A stretch of 64,000 bases of DNA, from assembly GCF_000152945.2 (NCBI RefSeq), contig NC_020830.1, forward strand, positions 1-64,000, read 5' to 3'. The position numbers and the translations under genes were made by a program. Below are positions 34,880-42,608 of this stretch, piece after piece. This DNA is from Polaribacter sp. MED152 (GTDB lineage: Bacteria; Bacteroidota; Bacteroidia; Flavobacteriales; Flavobacteriaceae). The notes beneath the pieces are model-generated. The model did not search any database and had not been told where the DNA came from. It saw nothing but the letters and a program-made list of their open reading frames with translations. Numbering within the stretch: position 1 is the first letter of the stretch; each line of letters starts with the position of its first letter.

Positions 34880-37800
34880 TTTACAGTTCTTTTAAGTTGA
34901 AATTCGGCTTTCCAGCTATATAAAACTGGGACTACAAATAAGGTTATTAAGGCTATAAGCATTCCACCAAAACTTGGTATTGCCATGGGTATCATTATGT
35001 CGCTTCCTCGACCTGTAGAGGTTAATACTGGTAATAGTGCTAAAATGGTTGTAGCTGTAGTCATTAAACACGGTCTGATTCTTTTTTCACCAGCTTCAAC
35101 AATAGATGCTCTAATTTCCTTTTTATTCTCTGGTGTATTTCTATCAAAAGTTTGCGTTAAATAGGTTGCCATCACTACACCATCGTCTGTTGCGATACCA
35201 AATAGAGCAATAAACCCAACCCAAACTGCTACACTTAAATTAATAGGATGCATCTGGAATAAGGCTCGCATATTTTCGCCAGCGACATTGAAGTTTAAAA
35301 ACCAATCTTGACCATAGAGCCAAATCATTATAAAACCACCTGCAAATGCTACTGCGATACCTGTGAATACCATTAAGGACGTACCCACCGAACGAAACTG
35401 GAAATACAGAATTAAAAAAATGATAGCCAATGCTAACGGCACAACAACCGATAAGGTTTTTTCTGCTCGTAACTGATTTTCATACGTTCCTGTGAATGCA
35501 TAGTTTATTCCTTTTGGAACTATCAATTCACCAGAATCTATTTTTTCTTGAATCAATGCTTGTGCATTTTCAACAACGCTTACTTCTGCAAAGCCATCTA
35601 ATTTATCAAATAAGACATAACCTACCAAAAAGGTATCTTCACTTTTAATAACTTGTGGACCTTGTTCATAGCGAATAGTTGCCAATTCGCTTAATGGCAC
35701 AGGACTACCTTTTTCAACTGGCACATAAATCTGTTGTAAGTCGGTTGGGTTTGCTCGTAATTCTCTTGGGTATCGCACTCGTACACCATATCGTTCTCGA
35801 CCTTCTACGGTTTGGGTTAAGACCATACCACCAACTGCTATTTTTAATACATCTTGAACATCTTGTATCGAAATGCCATAACGTGCAATTTTCTCTCTAT
35901 TAATATCAATTAACAAATAGGGTTTACCAACAATACGGTCTGCAAAAACAGCCTCTTTTTTAACACCTTCAGCTTGTTTGATGATGTTTTCTAATTGCAC
36001 ACCAAACGCTTCAATCTGCTTTAAATCTTGACCTTTTACTTTAATACCCATTGGTGCTCGCATACCTGTTTGAAGCATCACTAATCGGGTTTCAATAGGT
36101 TGTAGTTTTGGTGCAGAGGTAACACCTGGCAATTTGGTGACTCTTACAATTTCATTCCAAATATCGTCTGGAGATTGTATTTCTGGTCGCCAATTACGGT
36201 AGAACTCGCCATCACCGTCTGGAATGAGTTGAGACCTTTCGACTGCGCTCAAGGTGACATTTTCAATAGTATTTGGATTTGCGATGAATCGTCCATCTTT
36301 CAATTCATACATACCATCATCATTGACTTTGTAGCGTTGGCGTTGTCCGTTTTCATTCAGCATATACTCTGGTTTGTACTGAATGATATTTTCATACATT
36401 GATAGTGGTGCTGGGTCTAAAGCTGATTCTGTTCTACCTGCTTTACCAACTACGGTTTCAATCTCTGGAATACTGGCTACTGCCATATCTAACTGTTGTA
36501 AAACACGCTTGTTTTCTTCTACACCAGAGTGTGGCATCGAAGTTGGCATTAATAAAAAAGAACCTTCATTTAACGATGGCATAAATTCTTTGCCTGTGTT
36601 TTTCATAATGAAAACACCTGCAATTACAATAGCTGTTGGGACAGACAAAAAGAGCAATTTATTATTTAAACACCACCTTAAAATGCGTGTGTAGTATTTT
36701 ATGAATAATGAGAAAACACCTAATAAACCAAAGCAAATAATACTAACGAAAATAAGATTCCAGAAAATGCTTTTATCCACTCCTAATGGTCTCCAATATT
36801 CGGCTAACAAGAATACTATTGCTGATGCTGAAATAATAATATTGATAAAATTTGCTTGCTTGTCTGTTATCTTATTTTGAAGATTGAGACCTGCTGTAAT
36901 TCCAAAAGCAATTAATATCAATCCTAACCAATACCCAGAGACTATGGCTACGATACCTAATACTATTAAAACGCCATTTAAAACATATTTAAAGTGTGAT
37001 TTAAGACTTTTCTTTCTGAATAAAAATGCAGCAAACGGTGGAATTAAAAACAACGCTACTATTATAGATGCTGTTAATGCAAAAGTTTTTGTGAAGGCTA
37101 ATGGCCTGAATAGTTTACCTTCCGCACCAATCATTGTAAATACAGGAATAAAACTAATAATAGTTGTCATAACTGCGGTTACGATTGCACTGGACACTTC
37201 AGCTGTTGCGTTATAAACTACTGTGTTAATTGGGATGAGATTCCCACTTTCGTGGGAACGATTCTCGTTTAAATGCCGAATAATATTTTCTGAAAGTATG
37301 ACACCAACATCGACCATTGTTCCGATAGCAATTGCAATACCAGATAATGCGACAATGTTGGCATCTACACCAAAGAGTTTCATCGCTATAAATACCATTA
37401 AAACCGCTACTGGTAGTAGTCCAGAAATTAATACGGAAGCTCGAAGATTAAACACCATAATAATTATTACTAAAATGGTAATCAATATTTCAAGAGTTAA
37501 GGCTTCATTGAGTGTACCTAAAGTTTCTTGTATCAGTTCTGTTCTGTCGTAAAAAGGCACTATGGTAACTTGTGATGTTCTACCATCCGCTAATACTTTT
37601 GAAGGTAATCCAGCACTTAATTCATTAATTTTTTCCTTTACGTTATTGATAACTTCCATTGGATTTGCGCCATAACGAGCTACCACAACAGCACCAACAA
37701 CCTCTGCGCCTTCTTTATCTAATAATCCACGTCTTGTTGCAGGACCTAATGAAACTTTACCAATATCCTTTAACCTAATTGAAGTATAATCTTCTGAAGT

Positions 37801-38598
37801 GACTACTGCATTTTCGATGTCTGAAATGGATTTCACATAACCCAAACCACGAACTAAATATTCGGCTTGGTTAATTTCCAAAGTCTGTGCACCAATATCC
37901 TTATTACTTTCCTTAACAGCTTTTACAACGTGATGCAATCCAATATTATACTGACGCATTAGTTCTGGATTTACGTCCACTTGATATTCTTGAACATAAC
38001 CACCAATTGAAGCTACCTCAGAAACACCACTTGCAGAAGATAAGGCATATTTAACATAGTAATCTTGAATACTTCTTAGTTCGTGTAAATCCCAACCACC
38101 AGTTACAGTTCCTTTTTCATCTCTACCTTCTAAAGTGTACCAGTATATTTGACCTAAGCCTGTTGCATCTGGGCCCAATGCAGGATTTACATCGCTTGGG
38201 AGTAATCCACTAGGTAATGAATTTAGTTTTTCTAGGATTCTACTTCGACTCCAGTAAAACTCTATGTCTTCTTCAAAAATGATATAGATGCTTGAAAAGC
38301 CAAACATAGAAGAACTACGTATAGTTTTGACACCTGGAATACCCAATAATGAAGTAGTTAATGGGTAGGTAATTTGGTCTTCTATATCTTGAGGTGAACG
38401 ACCATCCCACTTTGTAAATACAATTTGTTGGTTTTCACCTATATCTGGTATTGCATCTACAGCAACTGGATCACTTGGTAAGAAACCTGTATCCCAATTA
38501 AATGGTGCATTAACCGTTCCCCATCCTACAAAAAGAACGAGTAGCAGAACTGCTACGAGTTTGTTTTCTATTAAAAATTTGATGCTTTTATTGAGCAT
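34876..38598 (-). CDS. cusA: CusA/CzcA-family heavy-metal efflux RND transporter
   Basis: 1,240 residues, longer than the ~1,040 typical of CusA. It shows N-terminal TM1, the porter-domain motifs, helices around 360-520, an extra hydrophobic region around 520-640, and the C-terminal helices. WDGRSPQDIEDQITYPLTTSLLGIPGVKTIRS and VGKAGRTESALDPAPLSM are signatures of heavy-metal RND pumps. A Met-rich path was not fully checked, so Cu versus Zn/Co/Cd is unresolved; the CopA neighbour favours Cu+/Ag+. Two palindromic REP-like sequences are translated in frame, at 36,228-36,254 (VTLSAVERSQLIP) and 37,241-37,258 (RSHESGNLIP). Confidence 0.92.
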   Translation of the reverse strand: MLNKSIKFLIENKLVAVLLLVLFVGWGTVNAPFNWDTGFLPSDPVAVDAIPDIGENQQIVFTKWDGRSPQDIEDQITYPLTTSLLGIPGVKTIRSSSMFGFSSIYIIFEEDIEFYWSRSRILEKLNSLPSGLLPSDVNPALGPDATGLGQIYWYTLEGRDEKGTVTGGWDLHELRSIQDYYVKYALSSASGVSEVASIGGYVQEYQVDVNPELMRQYNIGLHHVVKAVKESNKDIGAQTLEINQAEYLVRGLGYVKSISDIENAVVTSEDYTSIRLKDIGKVSLGPATRRGLLDKEGAEVVGAVVVARYGANPMEVINNVKEKINELSAGLPSKVLADGRTSQVTIVPFYDRTELIQETLGTLNEALTLEILITILVIIIMVFNLRASVLISGLLPVAVLMVFIAMKLFGVDANIVALSGIAIAIGTMVDVGVILSENIIRHLNENRSHESGNLIPINTVVYNATAEVSSAIVTAVMTTIISFIPVFTMIGAEGKLFRPLAFTKTFALTASIIVALFLIPPFAAFLFRKKSLKSHFKYVLNGVLIVLGIVAIVSGYWLGLILIAFGITAGLNLQNKITDKQANFINIIISASAIVFLLAEYWRPLGVDKSIFWNLIFVSIICFGLLGVFSLFIKYYTRILRWCLNNKLLFLSVPTAIVIAGVFIMKNTGKEFMPSLNEGSFLLMPTSMPHSGVEENKRVLQQLDMAVASIPEIETVVGKAGRTESALDPAPLSMYENIIQYKPEYMLNENGQRQRYKVNDDGMYELKDGRFIANPNTIENVTLSAVERSQLIPDGDGEFYRNWRPEIQSPDDIWNEIVRVTKLPGVTSAPKLQPIETRLVMLQTGMRAPMGIKVKGQDLKQIEAFGVQLENIIKQAEGVKKEAVFADRIVGKPYLLIDINREKIARYGISIQDVQDVLKIAVGGMVLTQTVEGRERYGVRVRYPRELRANPTDLQQIYVPVEKGSPVPLSELATIRYEQGPQVIKSEDTFLVGYVLFDKLDGFAEVSVVENAQALIQEKIDSGELIVPKGINYAFTGTYENQLRAEKTLSVVVPLALAIIFLILYFQFRSVGTSLMVFTGIAVAFAGGFIMIWLYGQDWFLNFNVAGENMRALFQMHPINLSVAVWVGFIALFGIATDDGVVMATYLTQTFDRNTPENKKEIRASIVEAGEKRIRPCLMTTATTILALLPVLTSTGRGSDIMIPMAIPSFGGMLIALITLFVVPVLYSWKAEFQLKRTVK
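36228..36254. repeat. REP-like palindrome inside the cusA coding region (1)
   Basis: CCTTTCGACTGCGCTCAAGG (36,235-36,254), with TTGAG (36,229-36,233) able to pair with CTCAA (36,248-36,252). I recognise TTTCGACTGCGCTCAA-type sequences as common intergenic repeats in flavobacteria. Here it is read as VTLSAVERS in the pump. Confidence 0.6.
37241..37258. repeat. REP-like hairpin inside the cusA coding region (2)
   Basis: Perfect hairpin TTCCCAC-TTTC-GTGGGAA. Sequences of this type (TTCCCACGAAAGTGGGAA) are common intergenic repeats in flavobacteria. Here it is translated in frame as part of RSHESGNLIP. Confidence 0.6.
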
Positions 38599-38707
38599 TG
38601 GCTTTGATTATTAAACAGTTAGACATTGGTGTAATGAAAACACCGAATACAGCGAATTATCCTTACAACATTGCAGTCATAGGATAAAAAAGTCTATTGT
38701 TTAAAAA

Positions 38708-39121
38708 TCAAATTAAGTATGTTTCGTCAATCTTGTAGAGTTGCCTTATGACGAGTGGCGGTTTATATTCTTCGTAAGTAAAAACGTTATTTTCTAAACC
38801 TTTAAAAATGTTACTATAAGTGTAAACAAATGAAGCTATAAATACTTGTTGCTCAAATGTTATTTTGTCAACTTGCAATTGTAGTTCTTCTTGACCTTCA
38901 ATTGCTAATTGTGCATCATCACAACAATTTTTCTTGTTAATAGAACATCCTTCGGTTATAGGCTTTTCCATTTCCATGCCACACCCTTTGGCTTTATGAT
39001 AAATTGCAGTTTCGACTAAAGTATCTCCGCAATAATGCATATTCAGAGTAAATGACATTGTAGAGAATAAGACTACAAAAGTCATTACTAAAGACATTAT
39101 TTTATGGAAAAATTGTTTCAT
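38708..39121 (-). CDS. HYC_CC_PP family protein
   Basis: 137 residues from the ATG at 39,121; ten more codons upstream are open, but the signal peptide (MKQFFHKIMSLVMTFVVLFS) starts here. The diagnostic motifs HYC (NMHYCGD), CC (KKNCCDD) and PP (EYKPPLV) are all present, with further Cys residues in GCGMEME and EGCSI. The family is found in Bacteroidota beside metal-efflux genes; its role is unknown but probably involves periplasmic metal binding. It lies between the Zn/Cd ATPase and the CusA pump genes. Confidence 0.8.
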   Translation of the reverse strand: MKQFFHKIMSLVMTFVVLFSTMSFTLNMHYCGDTLVETAIYHKAKGCGMEMEKPITEGCSINKKNCCDDAQLAIEGQEELQLQVDKITFEQQVFIASFVYTYSNIFKGLENNVFTYEEYKPPLVIRQLYKIDETYLI

Positions 39122-39192
39122 ATTTATTGCGAAGTTACGAAATTTTACCAATTATTGATTTTGTTTAACAGAAGTTTAATTGACTAATCTGC

Positions 39193-41148
39193 TTAATCCC
39201 ATATCATTCGTTGTAATCTAACTGCATTCAAAATTGCTAATAATGCTACTCCTACATCTGCAAAAACTGCTTCCCACATTGTGGCTAAACCACCTGCACC
39301 TAAAATCAAGACAATAACTTTAACACCAAATGCTAAAATGATATTCTGCCAAACAATTTTACGTGTGGAACGACTTATTTTAATGGCTCTAACAACTTTT
39401 GAAGGTTGGTCTGTTTGAATGATAACATCTGCTGTTTCAATAGCTACATCACTTCCTAAACCACCCATTGCAATACCAACGTTACTTGCTGCTAAAACAG
39501 GTGCATCGTTAATACCATCACCTATAAATGCTATTTTGTTTTCAGGATTTTTCTTTAAAATTTCTACTTCCTTTAATTTATCTTCTGGCAATAATCCACC
39601 TTTAGCATTTGCAATATTTAATTCTTTCGCTACTTGTTGCGTTATTGAATCCTTGTCACCAGAAAGCATCATAATATTTTTGATACCTACTTTGTGTAAA
39701 TTAGTAATTGTTTCTTTTGCATCCTCCTTTAATTCATCTGCTATTACTACATAACCTGCAAATTGATTATCAATTGCAACTAATACTATCGATTCTAAAA
39801 TAGATTCCGTTTCCTTTGGAACATTAATATTATTCGCAGACATTAAGGCTTTATTGCCTACTAAAACTGTTTTATCATTAACAATGCCTTTTAAACCTTT
39901 ACCTGCAATTTCAGAAACTTCTTTTGCTTCAAAATATTCACCTTCAGCTTTGTACTCTAAAATAGCTTTGGCAATTGGATGCGTTGATAGCTCTTCCATC
40001 GCCATTAGGTATTGCATAAATTCGGCTTCATTCCAACCGAATGCTTGCACCTTTTTGATTTTAAATACACCTTTAGTAACTGTTCCTGTTTTGTCCATTA
40101 CCAAAGTATTTATTTTAGTCATTGCATCTAAAAAAGAAGCTCCTTTGAATAATATTCCGTTTTTTGAAGCTGCTCCTAATCCACCAAAATAACCTAATGG
40201 AATGGAAATTACCAACGCACAAGGGCAAGATATTACCAAGAAAATTAAAGCTCTATACAACCAATCTCTAAACACATAATCATCTACAAAAAAGTAAGGT
40301 ATAAAAGTAACACCAATAGCTAAAAACACTACAATTGGTGTGTAGATACGAGCAAACTGTCTAATGAATAATTCTGTTTTAGATTTACGTGCTGTTGCAT
40401 TTTGAACCAAGTCTAATATTCTCGCAATAGAACTGTCTTCAAACTTATTGGTTACCTCAACTTCAATAACGCTTTCTAAATTAATACTACCTGCATAAAC
40501 TTTTTCATCTTTTACGATTGTATCTGGTTTACTCTCACCTGTTAAAGCTGAAGTGTTTAATGATGCTTTTGAGGATAACAACTTACCATCTAAAGGGATT
40601 TTTTCGCCTACACGAATTTGAATTTTCTCTCCAATATTTACAGCTTCTGGCGACACACTAACATAATCACCATCACGAAATACATTGGCTTCTTTTGGCC
40701 TAACATCCAATAATGCTTTAATATTTCCTTTTGCTCTATTTACTGCTGCGTTTTGAAATAATTCACCTACTGCATAAAATAGCATTACTGCAACACCTTC
40801 GGGATATTCACCAATGATAAATGCACCAATTGTAGCAATAGACATTAAAAAGAACTCTGTAAAAACATCACCTTTTTTAATACTATTCCAACCCTCTCTT
40901 ACGACTGGAAATCCTACAGGTAGATATGCTAAACTGTACCAAGCAATACGAATCCAATCCCTAAAGAATGAAACATCAAAATAATCTAAACCTATTCCAA
41001 TGATAAGCATTGTAAAACTTATGATAGCAGGTATATAGGTTTTAAATGAACCACTTTCTTGGTGGTCGTGATTATGACCATTATCGTGATTATGTTCTTC
41101 TTTAGAAACGGGTTTTAAATCCTTTAAATTAATTTTCTTTTTTTTCAT
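39193..41148 (-). CDS. Zn/Cd/Co-type P1B ATPase (ZntA/CadA-like)
   Basis: 651 residues. Instead of an HMA domain it begins with a His-rich segment (HNHDNGHNHDHQ, about 19-30). Core motifs: CPCALVISIPLGYFGG, DKTGTVTKG, TGESKP, THPIAKAI and FIGDGINDAPVLAASNVGIAMG. The form of the CPC region (CPCALVIS) and the His-rich N-terminus match the Zn2+/Cd2+ subgroup rather than Cu+. It exports divalent metal from the cytoplasm. It lies 30 bp after a methyltransferase-like gene and probably belongs to the same transcript as Fur and DUF3703. Confidence 0.92.
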   Translation of the reverse strand: MKKKKINLKDLKPVSKEEHNHDNGHNHDHQESGSFKTYIPAIISFTMLIIGIGLDYFDVSFFRDWIRIAWYSLAYLPVGFPVVREGWNSIKKGDVFTEFFLMSIATIGAFIIGEYPEGVAVMLFYAVGELFQNAAVNRAKGNIKALLDVRPKEANVFRDGDYVSVSPEAVNIGEKIQIRVGEKIPLDGKLLSSKASLNTSALTGESKPDTIVKDEKVYAGSINLESVIEVEVTNKFEDSSIARILDLVQNATARKSKTELFIRQFARIYTPIVVFLAIGVTFIPYFFVDDYVFRDWLYRALIFLVISCPCALVISIPLGYFGGLGAASKNGILFKGASFLDAMTKINTLVMDKTGTVTKGVFKIKKVQAFGWNEAEFMQYLMAMEELSTHPIAKAILEYKAEGEYFEAKEVSEIAGKGLKGIVNDKTVLVGNKALMSANNINVPKETESILESIVLVAIDNQFAGYVVIADELKEDAKETITNLHKVGIKNIMMLSGDKDSITQQVAKELNIANAKGGLLPEDKLKEVEILKKNPENKIAFIGDGINDAPVLAASNVGIAMGGLGSDVAIETADVIIQTDQPSKVVRAIKISRSTRKIVWQNIILAFGVKVIVLILGAGGLATMWEAVFADVGVALLAILNAVRLQRMIWD

Positions 41149-41178
41149 ATTTCAGTTTTAAATAATTTTAGACTGACA

Positions 41179-41763
41179 TTACAACCACCTTCTTACTTTT
41201 TTCCTATATTTCAAATATTCATTTCCAAATTCTTGTTTCAAAAAGTCTTCTTCCAGTCTAATTTGTGTATTTATACTTATTACAGAAAGTGAGATTATTA
41301 ATAGTGTAAAGGCATTTGGAATTACCAAAAACAAACCAATATTTGCTATCATAATTCCAAGAAAAATTGGATTTCGTGATATTGAAAACATACCACTAGT
41401 TACTAGTTCGGTTTTATTTTTTTCATCTATTCCAATTCGCCAAGAGTTTGCCATTTGTGTCTGTGAAAACCAAACTACAATTAAAGAGAGTATTAAAAAG
41501 ACCCAACCTATTTTAAATAAAATTTCATTTTCCAAGTACCAAAAGGAAAGTAAGTATTTATACCACTCAATTTTAAAAGCATAAACACCTACCACCATCA
41601 GTTCTAAAAATGATATGAAGGTATATATTTTACCATTATATCCGTGAGCATCATCCTTTTTGTTAAATGTTAAAGGGTTAACACCTGTTCTCTGCCATAA
41701 CAATAAAGACCTTACTACAAAGACGAGTAAAAAATAAAGTATAAAGTAAGCAAACAATATCAT
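41179..41763 (-). CDS. Isoprenylcysteine carboxyl methyltransferase-like membrane protein
   Basis: 194 residues from the ATG at 41,763; an earlier TTG start at 41,805 would overlap the DUF3703 gene. Four to five membrane helices and the ICMT/PEMT-type C-terminal motif (NSWRIGIDEKNKTELVTSGMFSISRNPIFLG ... RLEEDFLKQEFGNEYLKYRKKVRRWL). Small ICMT-like proteins are frequent beside Zn/Cd/Co efflux genes; their substrate is unknown. Confidence 0.82.
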   Translation of the reverse strand: MILFAYFILYFLLVFVVRSLLLWQRTGVNPLTFNKKDDAHGYNGKIYTFISFLELMVVGVYAFKIEWYKYLLSFWYLENEILFKIGWVFLILSLIVVWFSQTQMANSWRIGIDEKNKTELVTSGMFSISRNPIFLGIMIANIGLFLVIPNAFTLLIISLSVISINTQIRLEEDFLKQEFGNEYLKYRKKVRRWL

Positions 41764-41773
41764 TTTATTGATT

Positions 41774-42136
41774 TTAAGATATTTTAAATAATTTTTCAAT
41801 ATCACTTGGAATAGGCATTCGCTTTAATGGTGGTACGTTTGCACCACCTGTATTACCAAGTGGAACGTGATTAATAAATGATTTCCAACCACCAACAATA
41901 AGCCTAATAATTTGACCTAACATTTCTTTAGTATCTTTTTGTCTAAAGCCAAACTTTAGCATTAGCCAATGTGAATAGGTATGTTCTATAGGATAAGATT
42001 GACCTATTATATGACTACGTTCTAAATGAAACCAAGCATTACCAAACTGCTTATTTTCTAAACAGAGTTTGTATTGTTTTAATTCTTTGTTATAAGCCTG
42101 TTTAAGGTGTTTAGGTATTTTAGTATTAAACTTCAT
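41774..42136 (-). CDS. DUF3703 family protein
   Basis: 120 residues from the ATG at 42,136 (MKFNTKIPKHLKQAY); the 14 extra codons upstream are unlikely to be used. Family pattern: LERSHIIGQSYPIEHTYSHWLMLKFG, then GANVPPLKRMPIPSDI. DUF3703 is of unknown function, cytoplasmic, and typically found next to cation-efflux genes, as here. Ten bp upstream of the methyltransferase-like gene. Confidence 0.82.
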   Translation of the reverse strand: MKFNTKIPKHLKQAYNKELKQYKLCLENKQFGNAWFHLERSHIIGQSYPIEHTYSHWLMLKFGFRQKDTKEMLGQIIRLIVGGWKSFINHVPLGNTGGANVPPLKRMPIPSDIEKLFKIS

Positions 42137-42173
42137 ATCTACTAATTTTTGATAAAAGTAGTACAATAGTAAG

Positions 42174-42188
42174 TGCAATGGAAGTGCA
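42174..42188. promoter_or_regulatory. Operator candidate between the Fur and DUF3703 genes
   Basis: TGCAATGGAAGTGCA matches TGCAATGATTGTGCA (45,189-45,203) at 12 of 15 positions. It lies in the 56-bp gap after the Fur-family gene and before DUF3703. Possible binding site of that regulator. Confidence 0.45.
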
Positions 42189-42192
42189 TTTG

Positions 42193-42606
42193 TTATCTAC
42201 TACATTTATCACAAATACCTTTTACAACCAAGTTTACATTTTCTGAAACAAAGCCATCAGGCACTTTAATTTGTGGTATTTTATGATCTGTTAGGCAAAT
42301 AGTTTCATTGCAATTGTTACAATGGAAGTGTAGGTGTAAATCGGTTTTTATATCACAATTACATCCTTGTTCACATAATGCATATTTGGTAATTCCAGTT
42401 CCATCGTCTATTTGATGTACTATATCTTTTTCTTCAAAAGTTTTAATAGTTCTGTACAAGGTAGTTCTATCTGCTTTTTCAAATGCGTTTTCTATATCAC
42501 TTAAGGTTACTGCTATCTTTTTTTCAGCAAGAAACTTATAAATTAATAAACGCATTGCTGTAATACGTATTTGTTTTGACTCTAATAATTGTTCTATAGT
42601 GTTCAT
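42193..42606 (-). CDS. Fur family transcriptional regulator
   Basis: 137 residues. N-terminal winged helix (QIRITAMRLLIYKFLAEKKIAVTLSDIENAF ... ADRTTLYRTIKTFEEKDIVHQI) and a C-terminal dimer/metal domain with HLHFHCNNCNETICL and a final CDKCS, which give two CxxC pairs for a structural zinc. It is more Zur/Fur-like than PerR by eye, but the subgroup cannot be fixed. The gene sits 2 bp after the TonB receptor and upstream of Zn/Cd efflux genes, so a zinc or iron response is likely; TGCAATG-N3-GTGCA sites flank its operon. Confidence 0.9.
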   Translation of the reverse strand: MNTIEQLLESKQIRITAMRLLIYKFLAEKKIAVTLSDIENAFEKADRTTLYRTIKTFEEKDIVHQIDDGTGITKYALCEQGCNCDIKTDLHLHFHCNNCNETICLTDHKIPQIKVPDGFVSENVNLVVKGICDKCSR

Positions 42607-42608
42607 AA

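Noticed and set aside
35679..37552. Several plus-strand open frames of 60-110 codons opposite cusA
   Set aside because: They are antisense shadows of a clearly coding RND pump gene and have no independent start or family signal.
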